Notes under the pieces: generated by a model
Database searches by the model: none
What the model saw: only the letters and a program-made list of their open reading frames with translations
What the model was told of the DNA's origin: nothing
DNA from: Petrolisthes cinctipes
Lineage: Eukaryota > Arthropoda > Malacostraca > Decapoda > Porcellanidae
Length of the DNA: 64,000 nucleotides
Direction of reading: 5' to 3'
Assembly: GCA_033782935.1 (NCBI GenBank)
Contig: JAWQEG010000623.1
Coordinates: 576,001 to 640,000, forward strand
Program-made: the position numbers and the translations under genes
Shown here: positions 40,788 to 52,208 of the stretch, one piece after another
Layout of the letters: every line of letters begins with the position of its first letter
Numbering within the stretch: the stretch's first letter is position 1

Positions 40788-43700
40788 CTAGCAAGGAGTA
40801 GGCATGTACAGATCGCTTCTGGGGCCCGAAAAAATCGAATTTTCGGGAGCTTTCAGCCTGAATTTGAGATATAAACGGGTACAGAAGATGCATGCACATA
40901 TCAACTTTGGACACCTAAAATATTGATTTTTATCATATTTTGAGCCTATATTTTGAAAACATTCTAGCACTAAGTAGGCATGTACAGATCGCTTCTGGGA
41001 CACAAAAATATCGAATTTTCGGGTGTTGTGAGCCTGAATTTGAGATATAAACGGGTACTGAAGATGCATGCACATATCGACTTTTTGCACCTAAAATATC
41101 GATTTTGAGCATGTTTTGGGTCTGTATCTTTAAAACATTCTAGCACGGAGTAGGCATGTACAGATCGCTTCTGGGAACGAAAAATATTGATTTTTCAGGT
41201 GTTTTGAGCCTGAATTTGAGATATAATCGGGTACTGAAGATGTATGCACATATCGACTTTTTGCACCTGACATATCGATTTTTAAGCATGTTTTGGGTCT
41301 GTATCTTAAAAACATACTAGCAAGGAGTAGGCATGTACAGATTGCTTCTGGGACCCAAAAATATCGAATTTTCGGGTGTTTTGAGCCTGAATTTGAGATA
41401 TAAACGGGTACAGAAGATGCATGCACATATCGACTTTCGACACCTAAAATATCGATTTTTAGCTTGTTTTAAGCTTATATTTTGAAAACATTCTAGCACT
41501 GAGTAGGCATGCACAGATCGCTTCTGGGACCCAAAAATATCGAATTTTCGGGTGTTTTGAGCCTGAATTCTTGATATAAACGGGTACTGAAGATACATGC
41601 ACATATCGACTTTTTGCACCTAAAATATCGATTTTAAGCATGTTTTGGGTCTGTATCTTGAAAACATTCTAGCACGGAGTAGGCATGTACAGATCGCTTC
41701 CGGGACACAAAAATATCGAATTTTCAGGTGTTTTGAGCCTGAATTAGAGATATAAACGGGTACTGAAGATGCATGCACATATCGACTTTGGGCACCTAAA
41801 ATATCGATTTTAAGCATGTTTTGGGTCTGTTTTTTTAAAACATTCTAGCAAGGAGTAGGCATGTACAGATCGCTTCTGGGGCCCGAAAAAATCGAATTTT
41901 CGGGAGCTTTCAGCCTGAATTTGAGATATAAACGGGTACAGAAGATGCATGCACATATCAACTTTGGACACCTAAAATATCGATTTTTATCATATTTTGT
42001 GCCTATATTTTGAAAACATTCTAGCACTAAGTAGGCATGTACAGATCGCTTCTGGGACACAAAAATATCGAATTTTCGGGTGTCGTGAGCCTGAATTTGA
42101 TATATAAACGGGTACAGAAGATGCATACACATATCGACTTTGGGCACCGAAAATATCGATTTTTAGCATGTTTTGGGCCTTTATTTTGAAAATACTTTAA
42201 GACGGAGTAGGCATGTACAGATTGCTTCTGGGACACAAAAATATCGAATCTTCGAGTGTTTTGAGCCTGAATTTGAGATATAAATGGGTACTGAAGATGC
42301 ATGCACATATCGACTTTTTGCACCTAAAATATCGATTTTGAGCATGTTTTGGGTCTGTATCTTGAAAACATTCTAGCAAGGAGTAGGCATGTACAGATCG
42401 CTTCTGGGACACAAAAATATCGAATTTTCGGGTGTTTTGAGCCTGAATTTGAGATATAAACGGGTACAGAAGATGCATGCACATATCGACTATAGACACC
42501 TAAAATATCGATTTTTATCATGTTTTGAGCCTATATTTTGAAAACATTATAGCACTAAGTAGCCATGCACAGATCGCTTCTGGGACCCAAAAATATCGAA
42601 TTTTCGTGTGTTTTGAACCTGAATTTAATATATAAACGGGTACTGAAGATGCATGCACATATGGACTCTTTGCACCTAAAATATCGATTTTTAGCATGTT
42701 TTGGACCTGTATCTTGAAAACATTCTAGCAAGGAGTAGGCATGTACAGATCGCTTCTGGGACCCAACAATATTGAATTTTCGGGTGTTTTGAGCCTGAAT
42801 TTGAGGTATAAACGGGTACTGAAGATTCATGCACATATCGACTGTTTGTACCTAAAATATCGATTTTGAGCATATTTTGGGTCTGTGTCTTGAAAACATT
42901 CTAGGAAGGATTAGGCATATACAGACCGCTACTGGGACCAAAAACACCGAATTTCCGGGTGTTTTCAGCCTGAATTTGAGGTATAAACGGGTACAGAAGA
43001 TACATGCACATATCGACTTTGGGTACCTAAAATATCGATTTTTAGCATGTTTTGGAAATATATTTTGAAAATATTCTAGCACTGAGTAGGCATGTACAGA
43101 TCGCTTTTGGGACCCAAAAATATCGAATTTTCGGGTGTTTTGAGCCTAAATTTGTGATATAAACGGGTACAGAAGATACAAACATATATTGACTTTGGGC
43201 ACCTAAAATATCGATTTTTAGCATGTTTTGGGTCTGTATTTTGAAAATACTCTAACACGTAGTAGGCATGTACAGATTGTTTCTGGGAAACAAAAATATC
43301 GAATTTTCGGGTGTTTTGAGCCTGAATTTGAGATATAAACGGGTACAGAAGATGCATGCACAAATAGACTTTGGGCACCCAAAATATCGATTTTTAGAAT
43401 GTTTTGAGCCTATATTTTGAAAATACTTTAAGACGGAGTAGGCATGTACAGATCGCTTCTGGGACACAAAAGTATTGAATTTTCGGGTGTTTTGAGCCTG
43501 AATTTGAGATATAAACGAGTACAGAAAATGCATGCACATATCGACTTTGTGCACCTAAATTATCGATTTTTAGCATGTTTTGGGTCTGTATCTTGAAAAT
43601 ATTCTAGCAAGAAGTAGGCATGAACAGATCGCTTCTGGGACCAAAATTATCGAATTTTAGGGTGTTTTGAGCCTGAATTTGAGATATAAACGGGTACAGA

Positions 43701-46700
43701 AGATGCATACACATATTGACTTTGGACACCTAAAATATCGATTTTCAGCATGTTTTGGGCCTGTATTTTAAAAATACTCTAACACGGAGTAGGCATGTAC
43801 AGATCGATTCTGGGACCCAAAAATATTGAATTTTCGAGTGTTTTGAGCATGAATTTGAGATATAAACAGGTACAGAAGATGCATGCACATATCGACTTTA
43901 GACACTTAAAATATCGATTTTTAGCATGTTTTGAGCCTATATCTTGAAAAAATTCTAGCACTGAGTAGGCATGCACAGATCGCTTCTGGGGCCCAAAAAT
44001 ATTGAATTTTCTGGTGTTTTGAGCCTGAATTTGAGATATAAACGTTTACTGAAGATGCATGCACATATCGACTTTTTGCATCTAAAATATCGATTTTGAG
44101 CATGTTTTGCGTCTGAATATTGAAAACATACTAGCAAGGGGTAGGCATGTACAGATCGCTTCAGGGACCAAAAAATATCGCATTTTCGGGTGTTTTGAGC
44201 CTGAATTTGAGATATAAACGGGTACAGAAGATGCATGAACATATCGACTTTAGACACCTAAAATATCGATTTTTAGCATGTTTTGAGCCTGTATTTTGAA
44301 AACATTCCAGCACTGAGTAGGCATGTATAGATCGCTTCTGGGACCCAAAAATATCGAATTTTCGGGTGTTTTGAGTCTGAATTTGGGATACAAACGGGTA
44401 CAGAAGATGCATACATATATTGACTTTGGGCACATAAAATATCGATTTTCAGTATGTTTTGGGCCTGTATTTTGAAAATACTCTAAAACGGAGTAGGCAT
44501 GTACAGATCGCTTCTGGGACCCAAAAATATCGAATTTTTGGGTGTTTTGAGCCTGAATTTGTGATATAAACTGGTATTGAAGATGCATGCACATATCGAC
44601 TTTGGACACCTAAAATATCGATTTTTAACATGTTTTGAGCTTATATTTTCAAAACATTCTAGCACTGAGTAGGTATGCACAGATCGCTTCTGGGACCCAA
44701 AAATATTGAATTTTCGGGTGTTTTGAGCCTGAATTTGAGATATAAACGGGTACAGAAGATGCATACACATATTGACTTTGGACACCTAAAATATCGATTT
44801 TTAGCATGTTTTTGGCCTATATTTTGAAAATACTCTAACACGAAGAGGGCATGTACAGATCGCTTCTGGGACACAAAAAAATCGAATTTTTGGGTGTTTT
44901 GAGCCTGAATTTGAGATATAAACGGGTACAGAAGATTCATGCACATATCGACTTTAGACACCTAAAATATCGATATTTAGCATGTTTTGAGCTTATATTT
45001 TGAAAACATTCTAGCACTGAGTAGGCATGTACAAATCGCTTCTGGGACCCAAAAATATCGAATTTTCGGGTGTTTTCAGCTTGAATTTGAGATATAAACG
45101 GGTACAGAAGATTCATGCACATATCGACTTTCGGTACCTAAAATATCGATTTTTAGCATGTTTTGGTCCTATATTTTGAAAATATTCTAGAACTGAGTAG
45201 GCATGTACAGATCGCTTCTGGGACCCAAAAATATCGAATTTTCTGGTGTTTTGAGCCTGAATTTGAGATATAGACGGGTACTGAAGATGCATTCACATAT
45301 CGACTTTTTGCACATAAAATATCGATTTTGAGCATGTTTTGCGTCTGTATATTGAAAACATTCTAGCAAGGGGTAGGCATGTACAGATCGCTTCTGGGAC
45401 CCAAACATATCGAATTTTCGGGTGTTTTGAGCCTGAATTTGAGATATAAACGGGTACAGAAGATGCATGAACATATCGACTTTAGACACCTAAAATATCG
45501 ATTTTTAGCATGTTTTGAGCCTATATTTTGAAAACATTCCAGCACTGAGTAGGCATGTACAGATCGCTTCTGGGACACAAAAATCTCTAATTTTCGGGTG
45601 TTTTGAGTCTGAATTTGGGATATAAACGGGTACAGAAGATGCATACACATATTGACTTTGGGCACCTAAAATATCGATTTTCAGCATGTTTTTGGCCTGT
45701 ATTTTGAAAATACTCTAACACGGAGAGGGCATTTACAGATCGCTTCTGGGACACAAAAAAATCGAATTTTCGGGTGTTTTCAGCCTGAATTTGAGATATA
45801 AACGGGTACAGAAGATTCATGCACATATCGACTTTAGACACCTAAAATATCGATTTTTAGCATGTTTTGAGCTTATATTTTGAAAACATTCTAGCACTGA
45901 GTAGGCATGTACAGATTGCTTCTGGGACCCATAAATATCGAATTTTCGGGTGTTTTGAAACTGAATTTGAGATATAAACGGGTACTGAAGATTCTTGCAC
46001 ATATCGACTTTTTGTACCAAAAATATCGATTTTTAGCATGTTTTGGGTCAGTGTCTTGAAAACATTCTAGCAAGGGGTAGGCATGTACAGATCGCTACTG
46101 GGACCAAAAAATACCGAATTTCCGGGTGTTTTAAGCCTGAATTTGAGATATAAACGGGTACAGAAGATACATGTACATATCGCCTTTGGGTACCTAAAAT
46201 ATCGATTTTTAGCATGTTGTGGGAATATATATTGAAAATATTCTAGCACTGAGTAGGCATGTACAGATCGCTTTTGGGACCCAAAATATCGAATTTTCGG
46301 GTGTTTTGAGCCTGAATTTGGGATATAAACGGGTACAGAAGATGCAAACATATATTGACTTTGGGCACCTAAAATATCGATTTTCAGCATGTTTTGGGCC
46401 TGTATTTTGAAAATACTCTAACACGGAGTAGGCATGTACTGATCGCTTCTTGGACATAAAAATATCGAATTTTCGAGTGTGTTGAGCCTGAATTCGAGAT
46501 ATAAACGGGTACAGAAGATGCATGCACTAATAGACTTTGGGCACCCAAAATATCGATTTTTAGAATGTTTTGAGCCTATATTTTGAAAATACTCTAACAC
46601 GGAGTAGGCATGTACAGATCGCTACTGGGACCCAAAAATATCGAATTTTCGGGTGTTTTCATCCTGAATTTGAGATTTAAACGGGTACAGAAGATTCATG

Positions 46701-47134
46701 CACATATCGACTTTGGGTACCTAAAATATCGATTTTCAGCATGTTTTGGTCCTATATTTTGAAAATATTCTAGCACTGAGTAGGCATGTACAGATCGCTT
46801 CTGGGACCCAAAAATATCGAATTTTCGGGTGTTTTGAGTCTGAATTTGGGATATAAACGGGTACAGAAGATGCATACATTTATTGACTTTGGTCACATAA
46901 TATATCGATTTTTAGTATGTTTTGGGCCTGTATTTTGAAAATACTCTAACACGGAGTAGGCATGTACAGATCGCTTCTGGGACTCAAAAATATTGAATTT
47001 TCGGGTGTTTTGAGTCTGAATTTGGGATATAAACGGGTACAGATGATGCATACACAAATAGACTTTGGGCACCCAAAATTTCGATTTTTAGATTGCTTTG
47101 GGCCTGTATTTTGAAAATACTCTATCACGGAGTA
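39676..47134. repeat. 176-bp satellite array between copy B and the LINE
   Basis: Continuous 176-bp satellite. The first part (to about 42 kb) still uses the variants of the homogenised core. From about 42 to 47 kb the monomers become more heterogeneous, with no long higher-order repeat recognised, like bases 1-7400. The last monomer stops abruptly after CACGGAGTA at 47134, where the LINE begins. Short minus-strand and occasional plus-strand open frames are repeat artefacts. No gene is seen. Confidence 0.95.
44264..44439. repeat. representative 176-bp satellite monomer (two 88-bp halves)
   Basis: This is one complete monomer, counted from TATCGATTTT to the next TATCGATTTT, exactly 176 bp. 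It divides into two 88-bp halves, 44264-44351 and 44352-44439. The halves align without gaps, both starting TATCGA and sharing TGTTTTGAG, GGG and the terminal AAAA. I count 59 identical positions of 88 by hand. The present monomer is therefore best read as an old dimer that became the unit of amplification. Monomers at other places keep the same register, as shown by neighbouring starts 176 bp apart (44264, 44440; 45496, 45672). Confidence 0.9.
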
Positions 47135-47255
47135 CCCCCAACGGGAACCGCCTTGACGTGGTGGGGGGGATTGCGTGTCTCTGAGACCTGGCGAGCTAGA
47201 CTAGAGGGGGCTCCGGCCCCTGCTCTGCCCCGATTTCGGGGAGAGAGGGCTTCCC
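47135..47255 (+). ncRNA. candidate HDV-like self-cleaving ribozyme at the LINE 5' end
   Basis: The first bases of the LINE can form the nested pseudoknot order of HDV-type ribozymes. P1 is CCCCC (47135-47139) with GGGGG (47165-47169). P3 is CCGCC (47148-47152) with GGUGG (47160-47164), loop UUGACGU. P2 is GGGAA (47143-47147) with UUCCC (47251-47255). P4 is a hairpin with CCCCG (47228-47232) and CGGGG (47237-47241), extended by CUCU/AGAG. A second hairpin, 47207-47220, has a cUCCGg tetraloop. P1 starts exactly at the satellite junction, where such ribozymes cleave. Ribozymes of this class are known at the 5' ends of R2, RTE and trypanosome L1Tc elements, and the CCTTGACGTGG core resembles the L1Tc one from memory. 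P1.1 and the catalytic C (perhaps C47250) are not resolved; cleavage is inference. Confidence 0.55.
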
Positions 47256-47589
47256 ATGCTAGTAAGGTCGCCAGTGAGAGACCAGACTAAATGGTTCCCA
47301 TGCATTAGGCTGCCAGTACGGGCCAACGGCGCTGCCCTCCGGAGGGACTGCCCTCTAGGGGCCGTCCTATGTTGGATGGTTGGGTGTCTGGGCCTGGAGA
47401 TGTTTGGGATGGGGGTCTCAGCACCGTCGTAGGCAATTTTTCGAGCCATTGGGGCTGCTTTTTAAAACGAGTGGTCCCGTGGGGGAAGAGGTACCCCCCC
47501 GCCCACGGCGACCAGCGCTCGGTCCCCTCATCTGCCCGGTAGGTAGTAGCTCTTGGCTCCTGGGGCCAAAAACACTAAACCAATGATAT
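47256..47589 (+). other. remainder of the LINE 5' UTR
   Basis: GC-rich leader between the candidate ribozyme and the ORF1 start. No convincing protein is seen. An ATG at 47583-47585 lies a few bases upstream of the ORF1 ATG in another frame, so initiation may need leaky scanning or an internal mechanism. LINEs of this type usually carry an internal promoter in the 5' UTR, but no core promoter motif was recognised with confidence. Confidence 0.6.
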
Positions 47590-49617
47590 ATGGATACAGA
47601 AAAGCCCCAATCTCTTCCTCGAGCGGTGGTCGACCAGGCCCTCGAGACGTCACTCTCTGGTCGTGGTAAGATGCAGAAAGCTGCAAATAAGAGTAGACCT
47701 AGCAGGTCGGGTCTTGTGTCGAAGAACCCTGTTAACGATTTGAACACGTTAATGTTAACGAATGTACTCGCATCCTTTACCTATGGCGCTATCCACTCCA
47801 TTTTTAAGTGCTTTGGAGTAGTCCTCCGAATCCGAATCACATATGACAGTGATTGTAGGTCTAATCGGAGCTATATTACTTTCAATACAAATGCTTCTGC
47901 CAAAGCAGCATTTGAGTCAAAAGATTCTCTGACGGTGGGGGATACTCATTGTAAAGTTCAGATGATACGGTCCATCAATGTAGTTGACAGTGACAATGAT
48001 TACTGCCCTAATATATTTGATGATTCTGCAGAGCATGTCCCAAAGGAACGTCGGGTTCCTACACCCTTTTGGTTTGTGGCTTACTACAGGGAGGGACGTG
48101 GTAACATTATCCATGCTTCCCGGTATCTTGAGAAAGAAATTGGATTATTACCAATGGGCCACATAAAGAAATATGGTAAGGGAGTTTTAATCAGAGCCAA
48201 AGATCTTACACAGGCCATGATGCTCCTCAATCTCCCCTGTCCTTCTGATAGCATGTTTGAATCTATTAAACCACATCGAACATTTAATTATAGCAAGGGG
48301 CGTATATATAATGAGGACCTGTATGAATTCTCTGAAGAGGACATTCTCGCTATGTGCCCAGACAGTGTCCAACAAGTAACGAAGATGAAAGGCAGTAAAA
48401 ATATGATCATCCTCACTTTCTATGGCTCGCATATCCCAGATCGCATTAACATCAACCCCACCTCATTTGAGGTGAAGCCTTTTGTTGAGCGTCCCCTACA
48501 GTGTTTCTGTTGTTATGAGTTTGGTCATGGGAAAAGGAACTGCAACAACCGTTCCCGGTGTGGTAATTGTTCTGCTCTTGACTCACATCTTACTTCTGAG
48601 TGTCGGTCAGAGAGTTACAGCTTTTACTGCAGAGATTCTCACCCCTTGCGTTCTCGCCAATGTAAGATGTACCTACTTGAGCAGGATATCCTCCACTTGG
48701 CTAATACTCAATTCATTAGCATAGGTAGTGCCTGACGGCAACTCAACTTCAGGCGACAGAAGGATGGTGGTGTGAAGACATACGCCTCCTCCCTTCGCCC
48801 TAAATTGGTTGCAGCACCCTCTCAACCCTCTCAAGAGGCAGCTGCTTCTTGCTCTAGTGAGAACGTTTCTAAGGCTACTCTACATAATAGTTTCTCTGTC
48901 TTGGAAACTTTATCAGACACTCATTCTGGTGACCCTTCAACTGATGACAATTCTCAGACTTTAGCTAAAGGTGTCCATGTGGTAGAGGTTCACGCTGCCA
49001 CACGCTCTCCCAAAAGGAAACTTAAGTCACCTAAACTGCCACAGAGACGCCTTCGTGGTTCCTCTGAGGCACTTGACTCTATAGATGTTCCACCTTGTGA
49101 GGCAACCATCTCTGTGGACTCATCCATAGTTTCCTCTCAATTTCACCAGAAGCGTTCTCGTGGCTCTGATGAATCTCTTGATTCAACAGAAGTTCCTCCT
49201 CGCAAGCTTCCTTCGGGATCATCAGAGGGGCGTGAAGTTAATGTGGATGCCACGGATGTTGTGACTTCAAAAGATTCACTTTCTCTTCCGCTTGAGCAGC
49301 GGAGTGATTCTACCACCTGTATTATGGATGTTGATGTATCTGCCTGTGTCAGTGATACCACTGCTGTACAGGACAGAACCAATGTAATTGTTTCAAAGAA
49401 TATCCCATCTCATATACTTTCATCTTCTTTTAACATATCAGATGCTTCAGGGACTCGTCTACGGGTCCCAATTACTGCCCCAAGTACTACTCCTCGGGTT
49501 CGCTCTTCTTCTAGTGGCCCAGGATTAGACAAATCTTATTGTTTGAATAAACCCTCAGGTCGAGGTGGTAGTGGGAAGTACCTCCGTGAGGCTTCCCAAA
49601 AATCAGTACTAAAGTAA
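47590..49617 (+). pseudogene. LINE ORF1, Gag-like nucleic-acid-binding protein, one premature stop
   Basis: One frame of 675 codons before its natural TAA, broken by a TGA at 48733-48735 (codon 382). The ATG at 47590 is chosen because an in-frame TGA lies at 47584-47586. Residues about 50-127 look like an RRM fold (LMLTNV as RNP2-like, RSYITF as RNP1-like). Residues about 157-303 match the conserved pre-knuckle region of I/Jockey-type Gag, including KPHRTFNYSKG. Zinc knuckles follow: C305, C308, H313, C318 (CX2CX4HX4C) and C324, C327, H333, C338 (CX2CX5HX4C). A third has C347, H351 and C358 but Ser344 at the expected first Cys. The tail after the stop is Ser/Thr-rich. Such proteins bind LINE RNA and form the ribonucleoprotein. 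The TGA could come from CGA by one C-to-T change at a CpG. Without read-through, the product would be a 381-residue truncated Gag that keeps the zinc knuckles. Confidence 0.88.
48733..48735 (+). other. premature TGA in ORF1
   Basis: In-frame stop directly after GSA; the same frame stays open for another 294 codons and continues a typical Gag C-terminal region (KTYASSL follows). The neighbouring codons are GCC and CGG, so a CGA-to-TGA transition at a CpG is a simple origin. Confidence 0.85.
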
Positions 49618-50750
49618 CACCGTTCAAGGTCCTTCAGTGGAATTGCCGTGGCTTGCGTGCTTCTTGGGAGGAACTGCGCGTTCTTCTCTCTAGCTTCTCT
49701 CCTGCATGTGTTTCTCTCCAAGAGACAATGCTTGGGGACTACATTCCTGCCAGTCCTCCAGCATACTCAGCATTTTATTCCAATTCATTTGAAGGGCAGG
49801 GTCATCATGGTGGCTCTGCCATCCTAGTTCGCCGAGATATTCCATGCACGGGCCTGGAGCTTGACACTCCACTCCAGGCTGTTGCAGTTAAGGTTTTTAT
49901 GGACCGCCCGTACACTGTGTGCAGTCTATACCTTCCTCCCAGTGTTACAGTTGAGAGGGGTGATCTCAACCATCTTGTACGGGACCTTCCATCTCCCTTT
50001 ATTTTATTGGGTGATTTTAATGGTCGTCATCCTCTGTGGGGTGACAGTTCGGTCAACCCCAGGGGTGTTTTATTTGCTTCTTTTATTGAGGATGAGGGAT
50101 TAGGGGTTTTAAATACGGGAGATGTGACACATTTTAATAGCCCTACTGGGACTTTTACCGCCATTGACATTTCCCTTTGCTCACCCAGTGCTCTGTTGGA
50201 TTTTACTTGGAGAGTGTTGCCTGACTTATATGGCAGTGACCATTTTCCTATACTTTTAGAAGGTAACAGGTATGAACCACAGTCTCGTCTTCCTAGGTGG
50301 AAATTTGAGAAGGCTGACTGGCAGTTTTTTGGAGAGCTAACTTCATCGGTCTCTTCTGTAGCCGATTTCTGTAGCTCTGACGAAGCTGTAACATATTTCA
50401 CTGATATGCTCCACTCTGCTGCTCTCAACTCTATCCCTAGAACTTCTGGCTACTTTCCCAAACGTCCTGTCCCTTGGTGGTCACCAGTCTGCACCACTGC
50501 TGTGCGGGAGAAGCGCGCTGCTTTCTCTCGCCTTCGTTGCAATCGTGGGGACCCAACTCTTTTAGAGGACTTCCGACGGGCAAGGGCTCGGGCTAGACGA
50601 GTTTTAAAAGAGGCCCGACGTGCATCTTGGAAGGCCTATGTGTCTTCAATTAATACTAAAACTCCACTCACCCAAGTGTTCAGGAGAGTCCGTAAGATGG
50701 TGGGGAAGTTTTCTCCTAGTTCTCCACCTGTACTTAAGGTCAATGGAATT

Positions 50751-50753
50751 TAG
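50751..50753 (+). other. premature TAG in ORF2, endonuclease-RT linker
   Basis: In-frame TAG between VNGI and IMDG. The frame is open on both sides, and the next recognisable block is the RT N-terminal region. CAG or TGG would each give TAG by one transition. Confidence 0.88.
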
Positions 50754-52205
50754 ATCATGGATGGTTTGACAGTGGCCAATACCATGGCGGAGACTTTTGC
50801 AAAGGTCTCCAGCCGTGACTCTCGACCTCTGGCTGTCAGGCATGAGTTAAGAGCCAAGGAGCGTACAGTCCTGGATTTCACAGGGAACGAGAATGAAAGT
50901 TATAACCATATATTCACCCTGAGAGACCTGCATTCTGCTCTCTCTCTCTGCGGCGACACTTCTCCTGGGCCAGACAACATCCCATATGCAATGTTACGAC
51001 ACTTGGGTGAGGAAGCGATCTCATTTCTTTTAGCTGTATATAACAGAATCTGGCTGGAGGGTGTCTTCCCTTCTGGGTGGAGGGTTGCTACCATCCTTCC
51101 TTTTCTCAAGCCGGGCAAGGACTCTGGTGTTGCCCTCAATTATCGACCAATTGCCTTGACCTCCTGTCTCTGTAAACTATTTGAAAAGATGGTGAATGTC
51201 AGACTGGTATACTTCTTGGAACGGGGTGATTTTCTGTCTCCGTCCCAGTCTGGCTTTCGTAAATACCGTTCCACTACATATGCTCTGGTCAGGTTGGAAG
51301 CTGCTGCATGTGAGGCTTTTGCACGACATCAACACCTTGTCTGTGTATTCTTTGATTTAGAGAAAGCCTATGACACTACATGGCAATATGGCATCCTGCA
51401 GCAACTCCATTTATATGGCCTGCGGGGTCGCCTTCCACGCTTTCTTAAGGAGTTTCTCAGTGGTCGCAGTTTTTCTGTGAGGGTTGGTACAACCCACTCA
51501 GCATCTGTTGCACAGGAGGAGGGCGTCCCCCAGGGTAGCGTCCTCAGTGTCACATTGTTTGCAGTAGCAATTAATGCCATTGCCTCATCCCTTCCAGACG
51601 GTATAGCTAACTCGATGTACGTTGACGACCTAGCAGTCTGGTTTGCTGCTTCCCGTATGTCAGTGGCGGAGCGGCGCATGCAGCTTGCCCTTGACAGGGT
51701 GTCACGTTGGACTGGTTCTCATGGGTTTCGATTTTCTCCTTCCAAGACAGTTGCTATGCACTTCTGCCGCATCCGAGGCGTCCACCCGGATCCGGACTTA
51801 TTCATGTATGGTCATCGGATACGATGTGTCGAGGAGACTCGCTTTTTGGGTCTCCTTTTTGACAAACGTTTGACTTGGGTTCCCCACTTACGTACACTTA
51901 AGGTCTCTTGCCTCAAGGCTCTTAACCTGTTGAGGGTCCTGAGCCATACATCCTGGGGGGCTGATCGGGCCACCCTCCTCATCCTATACCATGTTCTTAT
52001 TAGGTCAAAACTCGACTATGGGTGTGAGGTGTACTCTTCTGCCACCGATGCCCGTCTCAGAGTTTTAGACCCTGTTCATCATGCTGGAGTACGTCTGGCG
52101 ACCGGAGCCTTTAGGTCGTCCCCAATCCCCAGTCTCCTGGTGGACGCTAATGAGCCACCTCTTGATCTCCGTCGTCAGTCCTTGATGGTTCGTTGTTGGC
52201 ATCGA

Positions 52206-52208
52206 TGA
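52206..52208 (+). other. premature TGA in ORF2, RT-RNase H linker
   Basis: In-frame TGA after RCWHR, between the RT thumb region and RNase H. The local sequence is CATCGATGACATCGA, again compatible with a former CGA. Confidence 0.88.

Noticed and set aside
427..46896. Hundreds of overlapping minus-strand open frames of 60-231 codons in the left array, all with related peptides (for example containing HLLYPFISQIQAQN).
   Set aside because: They follow the satellite in every frame. A 176-bp monomer shifts frame by two each time and every frame happens to have few stops on the minus strand. Starts and ends sit wherever a variant makes or removes a stop, and single-base indels simply move the peptide to another frame. 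No conserved start, codon pattern or domain is visible.
1..47134. CRISPR array, because of the many evenly spaced repeats.
   Set aside because: The repeats are contiguous 176-bp units without unique spacers, and no cas genes are present; the context is eukaryotic.
47417..47747. Minus-strand 109-codon frame over the LINE 5' UTR and ORF1 start.
   Set aside because: GC-rich sequence gives long chance frames; it runs opposite to the element and no domain is recognised.
50027..50428. Minus-strand frame of 133 codons inside ORF2 (others at 51368-51679 and 52614-53066).
   Set aside because: Shadows of the strongly coding plus-strand ORF2, with no recognisable domain.
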